This document shows, in pieces, positions 16,248 through 26,434 of a DNA stretch of 64,000 bases. This DNA is from Bradyrhizobium sp. ARR65 (GTDB taxonomy: Bacteria > Pseudomonadota > Alphaproteobacteria > Rhizobiales > Xanthobacteraceae), in assembly GCF_000472385.1 (NCBI RefSeq), contig NZ_AWZU01000010.1, positions 124,221 to 188,220 on the forward strand, read 5' to 3'. The position numbers were made by a program, and so were the translations under genes. The notes below the pieces were generated by a model. It was given only the letters and a program-made list of their open reading frames with translations. It did no database searches and was not told the origin of the DNA. How positions within the stretch are numbered: position 1 is the first letter of the stretch; each line of letters begins with the position of its first letter.

Positions 16248-19200
16248 TCATAGGTGATCCGGACATCGGAACGAACGAAGGACACCCAAGCTGAAGGGAT
16301 TGCTTACACTTTCCGCCCGCAGTTCATAGGTCACGTCGGGCCGATCAGGTCGACCGATCGTGATCGTGAAACGGTCGGGAGCGCCACGCGAGGTGGGCCG
16401 CGAGGCATCGATGAGACGGAACAGAGCCCAAGGGCCCGAGCGCTCAATCCTCTCCTCGGTTCCGTCCAGGGAAGCAAGGGCGACGGAAGCCGTGCTTGCA
16501 TCGGTTCGACTCGGCCATTCAAGGTCATAGGCACGGGGTGCCTCGTGACGATAGACGATCTCCTTGCCATCCATGAAAAAAGTCGCGCGCAGAAATTTAG
16601 AGGCGAGATAGACCGGCTTGATGCTGAACTTCACGGCCGGAGCGGAGCCCGAGCCGCCGAAAAAGGACCTGCGAATCTCTCGCGCGCGCTGAAATTGAGA
16701 CAGGGCAGCCGCATGGATCGGCGCTGCCGCACCGTCGATGGTTGCCAGCCCAAGACCGGTTCTGCCCTCGATGACGAATGGCGACAGGTACTTCTGAAAA
16801 AAATCATCGAGGATGCCGCCGGGGCGAAAGAGATCGCTGAAGTCCTTTAAAGTTACGTCTTCGGTCGCGGCGGCAAACAATGGATAACGCTGGTAGACGC
16901 CAGCTTGGCAGATCGGCGCCACTTCCTGCGTCCACACGGCATTGACATGACCGTGTGCCTGTCGAAGCAAGACGCTCCACGTCGAGAGCGCGATGTCGTT
17001 CATGATGGTACGGACCAGTTCGGGTCGTAGCGCCGAGTCAGCGCGCAAAGTGCCGAAGGCATCGTTGCTCGGATCCTTGACGCGCCGCTGAAAGAGCTGA
17101 AATGCGGCCTTGCCGGGATCGGGCGCGGTCGCGATATTGGCCATCGCTGCATACAGGCGGCCGAAAAGATCGCGGATGCGATCCATGCTGGCCACCTGTC
17201 CCGAGGCTCCGCCTATGCCCAGTTGCACCAGAGGTCGGAAGGCTTCGGTGATCCGTGTTCCAGGCCAGGGGGCGTCGCCGAATGCCGCCGAGAACACGGC
17301 GGCCGTTGTCTCACCCGCCTTGGCCGCGGTCTGCTCTCCGGGCGGCGGCAGGTTCGTATTGTCGCGTACGAGGGAAATGATCTGCTGCAGTGTGCTTTCC
17401 GGGCCGGCCAGCCCACGCAGGATCACCGAGGCGCGCTGCATATCGTCGAACTTGATGACGCGGAGGCTGCTCAGCGCGTTTGTCCAAACGCGAATGTAAT
17501 CGGCAACATAGCGATCGATGACCTTGCGCATGACCTGTTGCGTATCCGCGGCGTCGAAGGAGCTGCCGGCCAGGCCCCAGTCGCCGCTTTGCTCGTCTTG
17601 GACGATGAGTGGAAGGTGCGGCAGCAGGAAATCGATCAAACCATCCCGTGTGAAGATGGCCGGGATGATCGCAGTACCACCCGAAGAAGCTAGTTCCTGC
17701 TGGCCAATTGTGGGGAAAGCAGCCTGAGGCTTTGTCTCCAGCTGGCCGGCTCCCAGCAGACTGACCAGGTCGATTGGCCGGAGCCGCGGGTTCTGAGTGC
17801 CTTCGCGCAAAAGTCGGGCGTAGACCTGCTCGACGAGCGGACGTTCCATCAGCCGCAAGCGCACCGCTACCACGAATTGCCGGTCGCTCGTGATGGGTTT
17901 CGGCAGCAACTCGATAAGTCGTGAAAAATGCTCCTGCAGTTCGCCAGCTGATGTCGTCTCGAGCGCAAACGCAACGGCCACTTCACTGCGCATAGCCTGT
18001 TCGACTTTGCCGCGATCGAAATGCCTCGGATCGCTCAGCATCAAATAGGTGCGGAACATTTCCTTGCCCTGGTCCAGCAGAGTATCGTTGCCAGATCTCA
18101 ATAGCGCATCAATCCGAACGGCAAGCCTTCCAGCAAAAACCGGCAGCAGGCGGTCGACCAGAATCTCGTCATAGGTTTGTTGCGCAGCTGGCGCGAGCAC
18201 CGGGGTCGCTGAAATCCCGAACTCACCGAGCCATGCAACCCAAGTGTTCTCGCCAGCTGCGAGACGCAGCTGGCGCGCGGCATTGAGGGTTGGCAGGAGC
18301 TTTACCAAATCCAGCGGCTCGCGTGCTTCCTTGAGGCGCGCTTGCATTGTCTGTGCGGCCATTCTGGTTTCAACGATACGTGCTTCGCTGCGAGCGAATG
18401 CGTGGTACCACTGATTCAGCGCGGCTAGCGCCAGCATGACTGCCGCCAGATAGCCACCACAGTGCACCACTGCGAGCTTGCGTTCGAGTTTGAGATTGCG
18501 GCCGACCAGCCCCTGCTCAGCGAAGATCACATCGGTCAGCAACCTCTTGATGAAGAATGCCTTTCCCGGCCCGATGGACGACGTGGGCGGGTTTGCGTGC
18601 AGACCGAAATTCCTTCTGATCGCACCGCTCATCCTCTCGATCGGCACTCCTTCCTGGGCAGCGCTTGTCAAGTAGACCCCGCGCAGCATCGGTCGCACTT
18701 CGAAGCGGCTCGGCCGGAAGACCTCGCTAACGAAACCGGCGGCCGCGGTCCGGATGCTCCACAATTCTTTCGGGAACATATACATTATTGCACGACGATT
18801 AGGATTGCGTTCGTCATGCATGCGAAACGCCAAGTTGCCCTCGAGCCCCTCGGCGAGTTGCTGAATCTCAAGGGTTACGGCGTCGTCGATGTGATCGCCC
18901 GGCCCCTCGAGAGGAAAGGTCTTGCCCCACACCTGGGCACGACCTTCATGGTCCAGATCGTCGAAATACTCGGTGAAGCCACGTACCAGGTCGCATTTGG
19001 TTACCAGAACATAGACCGGAATACGCATGCCAAATGTCTTGACCAGCTCCTGTATCCGCGAACGAATCGACTGGACGAGCCTGCGCCGGTTATCATCGCT
19101 CGATAAGAGATCGCACACGCTGATTGCGACCAAGATCCCGTTGATCGGTCGCCGGCGCCGGTGCATGGTAAGAAGATTGAGAAAGGCGTGCCAGGCCGCA

Positions 19201-19808
19201 CGATCGACCTCGACATCCGTATCCTGTGTCGTGTAGCGGCTTGCCGTGTCGATAACGACTGCTTCTTCAGTAAACCACCAGTCGCAGTTTCGCGTGCCAC
19301 CGACCCCCGCCACCGGATCGACACCGAGCCGTTCGGCCAGCGGAAACTCGAGGCCCGAGTTGCGCAGGATCGTTGTTTTGCCGGCGCCAGATGACCCAAT
19401 GATGATGTACCAGGGCAATTCGAACAGGTAGCTTGGTCCGCGCTTGCCGGCGAACACCGTATCGCGCAGGACCTTCAGCGCGTCCTCGAAGCGTCCACGG
19501 ATGAGATCGACCTCCTCCTGCCCGCGATTTTTGGAGGTCGTGACGAGGCCCTCGCTCTCCATCAATGACTTGATAACACGTCGGTTAGCACGGCGCGCCA
19601 GCCAGTAGCGGACAAGGATGCTCACGAGGACTGTCATGGAGACGCAGCCGATTGTCGCGGCGCGAACAGTCATCGAAACCAACGGATGTTGACCGAACAG
19701 GTCAAAGTCGGGACCGCCGAACCAGATCAACGCGTCGACCAGCAACAGGGTGAGCAACGTGATCATACCTCGCGCCGAAAAGAGGGCCGCGAATCGAGCA
19801 CCAAACAC
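16248..19808 (-). CDS. tssM: TssM (IcmF), T6SS inner-membrane complex protein
   Basis: At 1186 residues it has full family length. Two N-terminal membrane segments (residues about 14-32 and 46-68) precede a cytoplasmic NTPase-like domain with an intact Walker A, GSSGAGKTT at 138-146, and VLVTKCDLVRGF (NKxD-like). A third membrane segment lies near VVHCGGYLAAVMLALAAL, followed by the large periplasmic IcmF-related and C-terminal VasK domains. TssM bridges the inner membrane to the TssJ lipoprotein and pairs with TssL. It starts 13 bp after the tssL stop. Confidence 0.95.
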   Translation of the reverse strand: MFGARFAALFSARGMITLLTLLLVDALIWFGGPDFDLFGQHPLVSMTVRAATIGCVSMTVLVSILVRYWLARRANRRVIKSLMESEGLVTTSKNRGQEEVDLIRGRFEDALKVLRDTVFAGKRGPSYLFELPWYIIIGSSGAGKTTILRNSGLEFPLAERLGVDPVAGVGGTRNCDWWFTEEAVVIDTASRYTTQDTDVEVDRAAWHAFLNLLTMHRRRRPINGILVAISVCDLLSSDDNRRRLVQSIRSRIQELVKTFGMRIPVYVLVTKCDLVRGFTEYFDDLDHEGRAQVWGKTFPLEGPGDHIDDAVTLEIQQLAEGLEGNLAFRMHDERNPNRRAIMYMFPKELWSIRTAAAGFVSEVFRPSRFEVRPMLRGVYLTSAAQEGVPIERMSGAIRRNFGLHANPPTSSIGPGKAFFIKRLLTDVIFAEQGLVGRNLKLERKLAVVHCGGYLAAVMLALAALNQWYHAFARSEARIVETRMAAQTMQARLKEAREPLDLVKLLPTLNAARQLRLAAGENTWVAWLGEFGISATPVLAPAAQQTYDEILVDRLLPVFAGRLAVRIDALLRSGNDTLLDQGKEMFRTYLMLSDPRHFDRGKVEQAMRSEVAVAFALETTSAGELQEHFSRLIELLPKPITSDRQFVVAVRLRLMERPLVEQVYARLLREGTQNPRLRPIDLVSLLGAGQLETKPQAAFPTIGQQELASSGGTAIIPAIFTRDGLIDFLLPHLPLIVQDEQSGDWGLAGSSFDAADTQQVMRKVIDRYVADYIRVWTNALSSLRVIKFDDMQRASVILRGLAGPESTLQQIISLVRDNTNLPPPGEQTAAKAGETTAAVFSAAFGDAPWPGTRITEAFRPLVQLGIGGASGQVASMDRIRDLFGRLYAAMANIATAPDPGKAAFQLFQRRVKDPSNDAFGTLRADSALRPELVRTIMNDIALSTWSVLLRQAHGHVNAVWTQEVAPICQAGVYQRYPLFAAATEDVTLKDFSDLFRPGGILDDFFQKYLSPFVIEGRTGLGLATIDGAAAPIHAAALSQFQRAREIRRSFFGGSGSAPAVKFSIKPVYLASKFLRATFFMDGKEIVYRHEAPRAYDLEWPSRTDASTASVALASLDGTEERIERSGPWALFRLIDASRPTSRGAPDRFTITIGRPDRPDVTYELRAESVSNPFSLGVLRSFRCPDHL

Positions 19809-19821
19809 CTGCCCCTCCCTT

Positions 19822-20715
19822 CTAGCGTGGCCCAGACTGGCCGATCACGACGAGCAGCTGCTCGACGGGCGAGAGTTCGTCCGATAGGCGCCAATGGAAG
19901 ACAGCGTAAGCGGTCAGCATGATAACGGCAGCGGCGGTGAAGATGATCCATAGCGGCACGTAATGACGCACTCGCGTACGTACTTTGGCGCCGCGCCAAT
20001 GTATCGATAGTTCGGCCCGTGATGCGCTCGTATAATCGCGCAACAGACGCTGAACGTCGTAACGCAGGTCTTCCAGCTGCTCGCGGCCACCTTCGACCAC
20101 GCGGTACTTGCCCTCGAACCCCAGCAATAGGCAGATGTTGATGAGCTTGAGCAAGGCGAGATGTTTGGCCGGCTTTGCCTTCACGCGCTCGAGTATCTGG
20201 AAGACCTTCTCGCCGCCCCAGGTCTCGTTATGGAACTGATTGAGCAGGCTATTGTCACTCCAGGCGCTCTCACTGCCCCAGTGCGTGGTCATGACCGCCT
20301 CGTCCAGCAACGCGCATATCACGTAACGGGCGGCGCTTACATCGTCACCGCCCGCTTGGTGTTTTCCGGCACGCTCCTGGAAGTGCCGGATTTGCTCCAC
20401 AATCCCGCGACGCAGCGCGCCGATATCGGCATTGTTGACGACGCGAAGCTGCGCGACGAGCAAAAGGAGCGGTGTCGCGGCCGCCACCAACGCATCCTCC
20501 ACTGCCTTTGGCTCGAACAGACTTTGCACGACGATCTCGGCATGGTTCGCTGCCCACACCTCGTCGGATTCAGATACAGGCGACCGCAGAGCGCCCCTCG
20601 GGAAGGCGAGCTTCGGCGGAACGCAAGCGGAGGATTGCCCGACTTGAGAGTTACGGCTCGGACCGATTGGCCTGCGTCCGATGACTGTCGGTTCATCCAT
20701 GTGTTGGCCAGTCAC
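19822..20715 (-). CDS. tssL: TssL (DotU), T6SS inner-membrane complex protein
   Basis: The 297-residue product has the DotU core (QIRHFQERAGKH...ARYVICALLDEAVMTTHWG...NETWGGEKVFQILERV) and one C-terminal membrane segment (LWIIFTAAAVIMLTAYAVF). It ends shortly after the membrane segment, so no peptidoglycan-binding domain is fused. The ATG overlaps the tssK stop by 4 bp. It forms the membrane complex with TssM and TssJ. Confidence 0.94.
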   Translation of the reverse strand: MTGQHMDEPTVIGRRPIGPSRNSQVGQSSACVPPKLAFPRGALRSPVSESDEVWAANHAEIVVQSLFEPKAVEDALVAAATPLLLLVAQLRVVNNADIGALRRGIVEQIRHFQERAGKHQAGGDDVSAARYVICALLDEAVMTTHWGSESAWSDNSLLNQFHNETWGGEKVFQILERVKAKPAKHLALLKLINICLLLGFEGKYRVVEGGREQLEDLRYDVQRLLRDYTSASRAELSIHWRGAKVRTRVRHYVPLWIIFTAAAVIMLTAYAVFHWRLSDELSPVEQLLVVIGQSGPR

Positions 20716-22052
20716 GTACGTTGCCTACGGATGGCCCAGAACTCGAGATGGAGATCCGAGTAGTCACCGCTCACGTGGAAAGCAAAGGCCGCGGAGCGCG
20801 GCAGGATACGCCACAGCTCCACCGACTGGTCCAGCTCGAAATAGACGGCATTCTGGATGTAGGGCAACTCGCGCGGTGCCACCGCGAGCGCGTGAATCGG
20901 AACACCAGGAAGCTGAAGATTGACGAGATCGCGAATCTGCTCGACGGAGCCTACTTTCATCTGCGCCGGAAGCTGGTTGCGCAACGTCTCAGACGGCACG
21001 CTTGCCACAGCGACCAGAACGAACCGAGAGTCCTGGAACAAGGTGCGGTCGGTGATCAGGCCGATCAAAATGCCGTAGCCTCGGTCCTGCAACGGGAGCG
21101 ATATTGCGGCGCTCTCGATCACAACAGACAGCAGCTTACGCAGGATATCACCCAACGGCGTAAAGCAGCTTTCGAGATCCTCATGCCGGTAGTGAGGCAT
21201 CTCTTGCGGTTTGCGGCGATCGCCAACGAAGCTCGACAACTGCCCGGTAAGGCTTAGCAATGCGCGGAAGAGGGCTTCAGGGTGATGCCCACGTGTTGCT
21301 GCGAAGTGGTCGAGCACGGCTTCTGCGCCGTTCACGATCGACAATGTGAAGAGATCAATTAGTCCGGCTCCGTCTGCCGTCGCGCGCGAGGGATCCGCGC
21401 GCGCAGCAAGCGCCTCCGCGCGTGTCCGCAGCAGTGATCTGGCCTCGTTCAACAGCGCGATCAGCGGCTTGGCTGCATAGATGTCGATGGCAGGCGGAAC
21501 GTAGGTGTCGGATAACGTAATCGCGCGAGCCGGATCGATCTCACTGATGCGGGCAATAGGCAGAGCGATCAGATCAGCCTGCTCCTCGCCCTCGAAGATG
21601 AGATGTGTCGTTAGCGATGCAACCCTGATATCGACCGGAGCCTTTTCCGGCGAGGTCGCATTGCGGACCTGCAAGATCTCCTGATCGTGGCGGCGCGGTA
21701 GTGCATCGCCGGAACAGATGTCGCTGCCGGTCCGTCGGCGCGTGCCCACCGCGATCTTGACCAGCAGATTTTTCGCAGCCGACGGAGGGATTCGTCCGGT
21801 CGGAAGGCGGACATGCTCCGGCGCATGAAGGGCCGTGCCGTCGGGCATAATGGCTTCAAGCTCGGTAAGTGCGACTTGGCCAAGCGCCAGGAGATTGCGA
21901 TCAACGGCAATTTTTCGAATGCCCCAGCCGTAGCCGACCAGACCAGAAACGCGGTTCTCGACCAGTTGCTCGATCCAGCGGTCGTGTTGCTGAAAGTGCT
22001 GCGGCCGCACCAACATGCCTTCGGACCAGATCGGTTTGCTTGTCGCAGACAC
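20712..22052 (-). CDS. tssK: TssK, T6SS baseplate protein
   Basis: This 446-residue protein has the typical N-terminus IWSEGMLVRPQHFQQHDRW and the family pattern throughout, including LPLQDRGYGILIGLITDRTLF and a C-terminal domain with FELDQSVELWRILPRSAAFAFHVSGDY. TssK links the baseplate (TssE, F, G) to TssL and TssM. It is followed directly by tssL with a 4-bp overlap. Confidence 0.95.
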   Translation of the reverse strand: MSATSKPIWSEGMLVRPQHFQQHDRWIEQLVENRVSGLVGYGWGIRKIAVDRNLLALGQVALTELEAIMPDGTALHAPEHVRLPTGRIPPSAAKNLLVKIAVGTRRRTGSDICSGDALPRRHDQEILQVRNATSPEKAPVDIRVASLTTHLIFEGEEQADLIALPIARISEIDPARAITLSDTYVPPAIDIYAAKPLIALLNEARSLLRTRAEALAARADPSRATADGAGLIDLFTLSIVNGAEAVLDHFAATRGHHPEALFRALLSLTGQLSSFVGDRRKPQEMPHYRHEDLESCFTPLGDILRKLLSVVIESAAISLPLQDRGYGILIGLITDRTLFQDSRFVLVAVASVPSETLRNQLPAQMKVGSVEQIRDLVNLQLPGVPIHALAVAPRELPYIQNAVYFELDQSVELWRILPRSAAFAFHVSGDYSDLHLEFWAIRRQRT

Positions 22053-22123
22053 TATTAGGCGCCTCTTCCCTGACCTTCCAAAAGATGCATCTGCCCGGCG
22101 CCGCCACGATCACGACGGACTAG

Positions 22124-22633
22124 TCAGAAGATTTTCCACCAAGTTCGGCTTGCTTCCTGCTCAATGCTCACAGCCTCAGCAGCCAATCTTACCCAGATTG
22201 TGTTGTCACGATTTGGGTTGATTTCGGCAGTTGAGCGCCACTGGGCATCGTTACCCGAGCGGAAGCCTGCGATCACGCCGACATTTCGGGTCTCGATCGG
22301 CGTATCGCGCTCGAACTCGACCTTGCTGCCAGGCGTCAGCTCGACCTCGCGCTTGGCCACCAGATCCGGCCCAAGCCGTTTGGCGTCATCGTCGAACAGC
22401 TCGAAAAACTGCGCCTGGGTGAAGGTGGTCGTCAACTTCAGTTCATAAATGCGGACCACGATCGGCGACGGCTCGCCGTGCGCGTTTGGATTGACGAGTT
22501 CATCGGCCTCGATCACGAACTTGATCGGCGTCGTCTTAGAGGTCTTATCAGTCGAACAACCGGTGCCTGCAGCGGCCATGAGCAACGCACCGCTAACGAC
22601 GGACAACCGATGGACTGTGTTCGGCGGCGCCAT
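22124..22633 (-). CDS. tssJ: TssJ, T6SS outer-membrane lipoprotein
   Basis: The 169-residue product has a lipoprotein signal ending in AAGTGCS, so the lipidated residue is Cys26. The mature part has the TssJ transthyretin-like pattern (NAHGEPSPIVVRIYELK...FTQAQFFELFDDD...GSKVEFERDTPIETRNVGVIAGFR). It anchors the membrane complex to the outer membrane through TssM. The ATG overlaps the tagH stop by 1-3 bases. Confidence 0.93.
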   Translation of the reverse strand: MAPPNTVHRLSVVSGALLMAAAGTGCSTDKTSKTTPIKFVIEADELVNPNAHGEPSPIVVRIYELKLTTTFTQAQFFELFDDDAKRLGPDLVAKREVELTPGSKVEFERDTPIETRNVGVIAGFRSGNDAQWRSTAEINPNRDNTIWVRLAAEAVSIEQEASRTWWKIF

Positions 22634-24354
22634 TACGCCGTTTTCCCTTCATTTCGGTCGGATTTTGACCGTTGCGTTTCGTAGCTTCGGGCAAACTCTT
22701 CTGCGATATAGGAGCGAGCGGTTCGGTCAATGTCACCGACCATCGATGCGTGCAGTTCCACAAATCTGTCCCACAACTTGGCCTTATTAATGCGAGCGCC
22801 GAAAAACCCGCCATTTGCAGCGTCGCTCTCGATACGCTGGGGGCTCATGTGCGTTAGCACATTGCTGACCGCACCTCTCATTGCCGCAATCGCCGCGACC
22901 TCATGGGCCTTGATGTCGTCGAAGCCTGCGCGCACCGACCGCGAGAGCAACAGGAACCCGCGATCCTTTGCGAGCACCTCCCGCAGGGCATGACTGCTGC
23001 TGGCGAACTGTACTGCGTTGTCGTTCACAGCGCGTGTCTGCGACGGCCCGATCTGGCACTCATTCTTCAGCACGGCCCACGCCGCCAGTATCGAATGTAG
23101 GCCGTTCGTCATCTCGGCGATCGCACGGCCGAGTTCCGCAAAGAACTCGCGACGCTGTGCTGGTGGCACAAGGTTCGGATTGAACCCGAGCGCATTCCAG
23201 AACGCCTGCAGTTCGGCGTCGGATGGAGGGTCCGCGGGCAACCGCGGAGCACCGCTCGTTGTTGTGGTCCTCACCTGGGGTGCGCCAACCGCTCGCTGCG
23301 CAGCTGTTTCCTTCAGGCTCAGCAGCAGGCGATCGAGCTCTCGCTCATCGGGCGGCGGCGACCTTGAACCAGAATCTCGCAATTTCCCGAGGTGATCCGT
23401 CGGGGCAGAGGCGATCGGCCTAGGCGCGACCCGGAGCGCTTCGTTCGGCTCGTCGAGGCGCGCTTCTGTTTGCTGCGATGACACCGATGGCATGTGGCGC
23501 GATGCCGGTCTCGGCAACAGATCGCCGAGATCGAGATCCTCAGGGATGATTGGCGCAGGATGGCCATCCGACATTACACTCCTGCCATTGCAAGGTGCGG
23601 AGGGCAGCGCTCGGGATGGCTCGACAAATGGCGCGTCGACCGACGACAACGGAATTGATCGGATATTTCCCGATTGCGCGTGCGAGGACGGCCTCTCGGT
23701 CGTGGCAACGCTCGACGGTCGCCGGTGAAGATCCGCCAGTATCGGATCCGCAGCCTCGATGTCGTTGCTGAGCGCATTGTCTCCCGGCAAGGATGGCGGA
23801 TGAGGTGCCGGCGGCTCCCATTGTGCCGCCGAATAGAAGATCCGGCGCGGTTCGGTCACCATTGAGGGATCGGGAGGAAGGTGCGCATCGCTTCGCAACG
23901 CTCCGACAGTCGGAACAGCTGCAGTTGCGAACTCTTGGTTGACTGTAGGAGACGAGATCGCCGGCTCTGTGCGGCCGAGGCGCACCGTTTTCGACCCCGT
24001 CAAGCCGAGCCGTTGACGTTCCTCGACAGGATCGTGCTCGATCATCACCGAGATGATGTAATTCGCCAAATATAGCGTATCGCCATCGGCTAGCGGCGCG
24101 GTATTGCCGCGTCCCAGCGGGGCGTCCACCGTGTTGATGTAGACGCCATTTGTGCTCGTATCGGTGATCGTGAAACCGACGCCATTGAATGCGATCACCG
24201 CATGTTGTCCCGACAGCGTATTGGTCGGATCTGGAAGCCGCCAGTTGCAGCCGCGCCCGCGACCGACAGAGCCGCCTTCCGCTCCAAACGCCTGTCTTGC
24301 GTTACGGCCCAAGGGCTCGGCGTTCTCTCCCAGGACTCCGAGTGTGACATGCAT
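22633..24354 (-). CDS. tagH: TagH (ImpI/VasC), FHA-domain T6SS regulator
   Basis: The 573-residue product has an N-terminal FHA domain (residues about 1-110: GRGRGCNWRLPD, LSGQHAVI, TDTSTNGVYIN), a long Pro/Ser-rich linker and a C-terminal ImpI/VasC domain (about 375-565, FWNALGF to GFFGARINKAKLWDRFVELH). FHA domains bind phosphothreonine, so this is the expected partner of the kinase in the same operon. It is the first gene of the tagH-tssJ-tssK-tssL-tssM-kinase unit and has its own NifA/RpoN-type promoter about 300 bp upstream. Confidence 0.92.
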   Translation of the reverse strand: MHVTLGVLGENAEPLGRNARQAFGAEGGSVGRGRGCNWRLPDPTNTLSGQHAVIAFNGVGFTITDTSTNGVYINTVDAPLGRGNTAPLADGDTLYLANYIISVMIEHDPVEERQRLGLTGSKTVRLGRTEPAISSPTVNQEFATAAVPTVGALRSDAHLPPDPSMVTEPRRIFYSAAQWEPPAPHPPSLPGDNALSNDIEAADPILADLHRRPSSVATTERPSSHAQSGNIRSIPLSSVDAPFVEPSRALPSAPCNGRSVMSDGHPAPIIPEDLDLGDLLPRPASRHMPSVSSQQTEARLDEPNEALRVAPRPIASAPTDHLGKLRDSGSRSPPPDERELDRLLLSLKETAAQRAVGAPQVRTTTTSGAPRLPADPPSDAELQAFWNALGFNPNLVPPAQRREFFAELGRAIAEMTNGLHSILAAWAVLKNECQIGPSQTRAVNDNAVQFASSSHALREVLAKDRGFLLLSRSVRAGFDDIKAHEVAAIAAMRGAVSNVLTHMSPQRIESDAANGGFFGARINKAKLWDRFVELHASMVGDIDRTARSYIAEEFARSYETQRSKSDRNEGKTA

Positions 24355-24646
24355 CCCGCACCTTTAGGCTTGCTCGCCGGCACAAGTGGTCATGCGGGTG
24401 TCCCATTGGAATTGCCGTGGCGGCAGCATTGTTTCCTACTAAGCAGCATTGTTGTTGGGTCGATCGATTGTCTTATACGCCGGTTGCGCAGGGCGAAAAG
24501 GTAAGGTCTCTTCGTGCGCTCAGCTGCATCGAAGGCCGCGCGGGCTTTCTCTCTCAGAAACAAGGCATGCCAACTCAAGCAAAGGAGCGCATCGGTCGGC
24601 TCACGCATCTACGTGCACTCCGCCAATTAATGTTGCCAGATTTCGG

Positions 24647-24663
24647 TAGCAACGGTCGTGCCA
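24647..24663 (-). promoter_or_regulatory. Sigma-54 -24/-12 promoter of the tagH operon
   Basis: On the minus strand it reads TGGCACGACCGTTGCTA, a perfect RpoN consensus. The flanking bases also resemble the vgrG promoter. The predicted transcript starts near 24637, leaving a leader of about 280 bases. Confidence 0.85.
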
Positions 24664-24727
24664 ATGGCATCTCCAAGCTAACCAACTGATTGGACATAAC
24701 AATATGTGGCGCGGCGAATGACGCAGG

Positions 24728-24743
24728 TGTTCTCAAACCGACA
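24728..24743 (-). promoter_or_regulatory. NifA upstream activator site for the tagH operon
   Basis: TGTTCTCAAACCGACA (+ strand) is a perfect TGT-N10-ACA, 65 bp upstream of the -24 element. Its minus-strand form also fits the extended TGT-N4-T-N5-ACA pattern. Confidence 0.75.
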
Positions 24744-25399
24744 GAGGCCGTGCAGTCGTCAGACACCGGACAAGGTAAACCCTCAGACGACCTTTTTGGC
24801 TACACCCGGCCAGTGTCGTCTAGCTATCATTGACAAAATGGACAGCGGCAGCTCGTCGAGCCAACATAGCGACGACTTGGGGCCGAAAGATGCTCACGGG
24901 TCGTCGCTTGCGGCAGGCCGTGGGGCGTCACCTTGCAATTCACGCCCGGTGCGTCCGCCACAAGGGGCGGCCAATAGTTCAGGATGCCTTGCAGGGATAT
25001 CACGACCTGCTGCCAGCTAAGTTCGTACCGCGGCCTCCTGAAAACCCCTCGCGTTGGCTGTGCGGGTCAACCACTTATCCCATACTGATGCTGAAGCTGG
25101 ATGAGCCAACGTGCCGCTTGAGCCAGGACGAATACATGATGAGCCTCTCGGCAAGGAGCTTGTCGAGTTGGCTCAGGAGTTGGCTCGTTGTTTATCCATG
25201 ATTGATATAATGACACATTTTCAAAACCGAGTTTGAGATCATCATTATCATTTACGGAGAAGACCGCCCTCCAGCGCCGCGAACAGGCGAGCGAGCCGCG
25301 GCTTCGCCGTGAGGTTAGCTACCGTTTCGATGGCACCCACAAATATCTTGTCTGTTTTGTCTACTTTCATGGCAATCGGGCGCGGTCAGCTCGCTGATC
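24744..25399. other. 0.65 kb spacer upstream of the tagH promoter
   Basis: No gene is supported. It is AT-rich towards 25200-25250 and runs into the Fic-gene remnant. Confidence 0.4.
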
Positions 25400-26240
25400 C
25401 GGAATCGTTCGAGAATGCCGCTCGCTCAATTTCGTGACTTCGTTTGATGTTGATTAGGAGAATTCATTATCGCGGTCGCACTTTGGGATTCGCCCTCCGT
25501 TCTGTTGTAAGAATTCACGCGGGTTGTTTGAGGGGCCGCTCCGGTATATCGATCATGCTTTCGGCACCTGCGCGGGAAGTTGTGTCGGAGCCCTGCCGAA
25601 ATTGTATTTCCTTTGGGAGATCCTGTTCGACGGTTCTCTGCGCGCATTGGCATAGCTCCGCGTGCAGCCTTGCATTGAAGAACCGATAGAAGTCAGCGGT
25701 ATCATTTATCACGTTGGCGTTGCCGTGTGGCGCCGGCTTCCATTCGACGCACGGAAGCAATCTACTCGAATAGATTTCCACCGCATCCTTGTACTAGCCG
25801 GCCCGCAGTGCTTGCGTCCCGAAAACGAGGGGGCAGAAGTCCGCTATCACCGGCAAGTTATTGCGGGCGCGACGCCGCGCCGAATCTTGCCAGGAGCTCG
25901 CATATTTGAGATCGATATCGGCGCATCGACATAGGAGACCTTCTTTGCCGCGGGCAGATTGGTTTTTCGCTTCAACAGCCATCCATAGAGAAAGCCGATG
26001 CGGTGCGCGTTTAGAGCCCCGGTCGGCTTCTGCTTCACGAGCTCCGCAATCTCACCCTCTTTCATGGCGAGGAAAAGCCGCTTTAGGACGGCAAGGTCTA
26101 GGCGTCGCGGACTGCACGAGCTCGCGATATAGGCGGCGGCGCCGAACGCACAGCAGTTGCTGCGGACGACTGGAATGACCGCCCGCGCAAGCGTTGGGCG
26201 AGGCCTTCGCTGTCTCGCCAGGCATCATGACCAATCAACC
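25400..26240 (-). pseudogene. Fic-family protein remnant
   Basis: Two separated stretches read as a Fic-type protein. The upstream piece (about 26240-25790, several frame changes) gives LAVLKRLFLAMKEGEIAEL, KPTGALNAHRIGFLYGWLL and then NNLPVIADFCPLV, the usual N-terminal region of long Fic proteins. The downstream piece (about 25720-25440) gives NDTADFYRFFNARLHAEL, RTVEQDLPKEI, MIDIPERPL and, in another frame, QQNGGRIPKCDRDNEF, the usual C-terminal region. The central Fic motif (HPFxxGNGR) is absent, apparently deleted. The gene is dead. It may once have been an AMP-transferase effector or a resident gene hit by insertion. Confidence 0.65.
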
Positions 26241-26434
26241 AAACCATCGCACGTCACAGCAATCGGCTTGCCGGACTATCGCATGCGAGAAAGGGAGGCA
26301 AAAGCAGCGCGCTTTGACGCCATGTCCGGTCAACCACTCGAGCCCACGGCGGCGGCTTCCGGACTAGATGCCGCCAATCGGACACGAAGCAGGAGTGAGG
26401 TGTGTTCGCTCGGGCGTTGGCAGGGGAACGGTGT

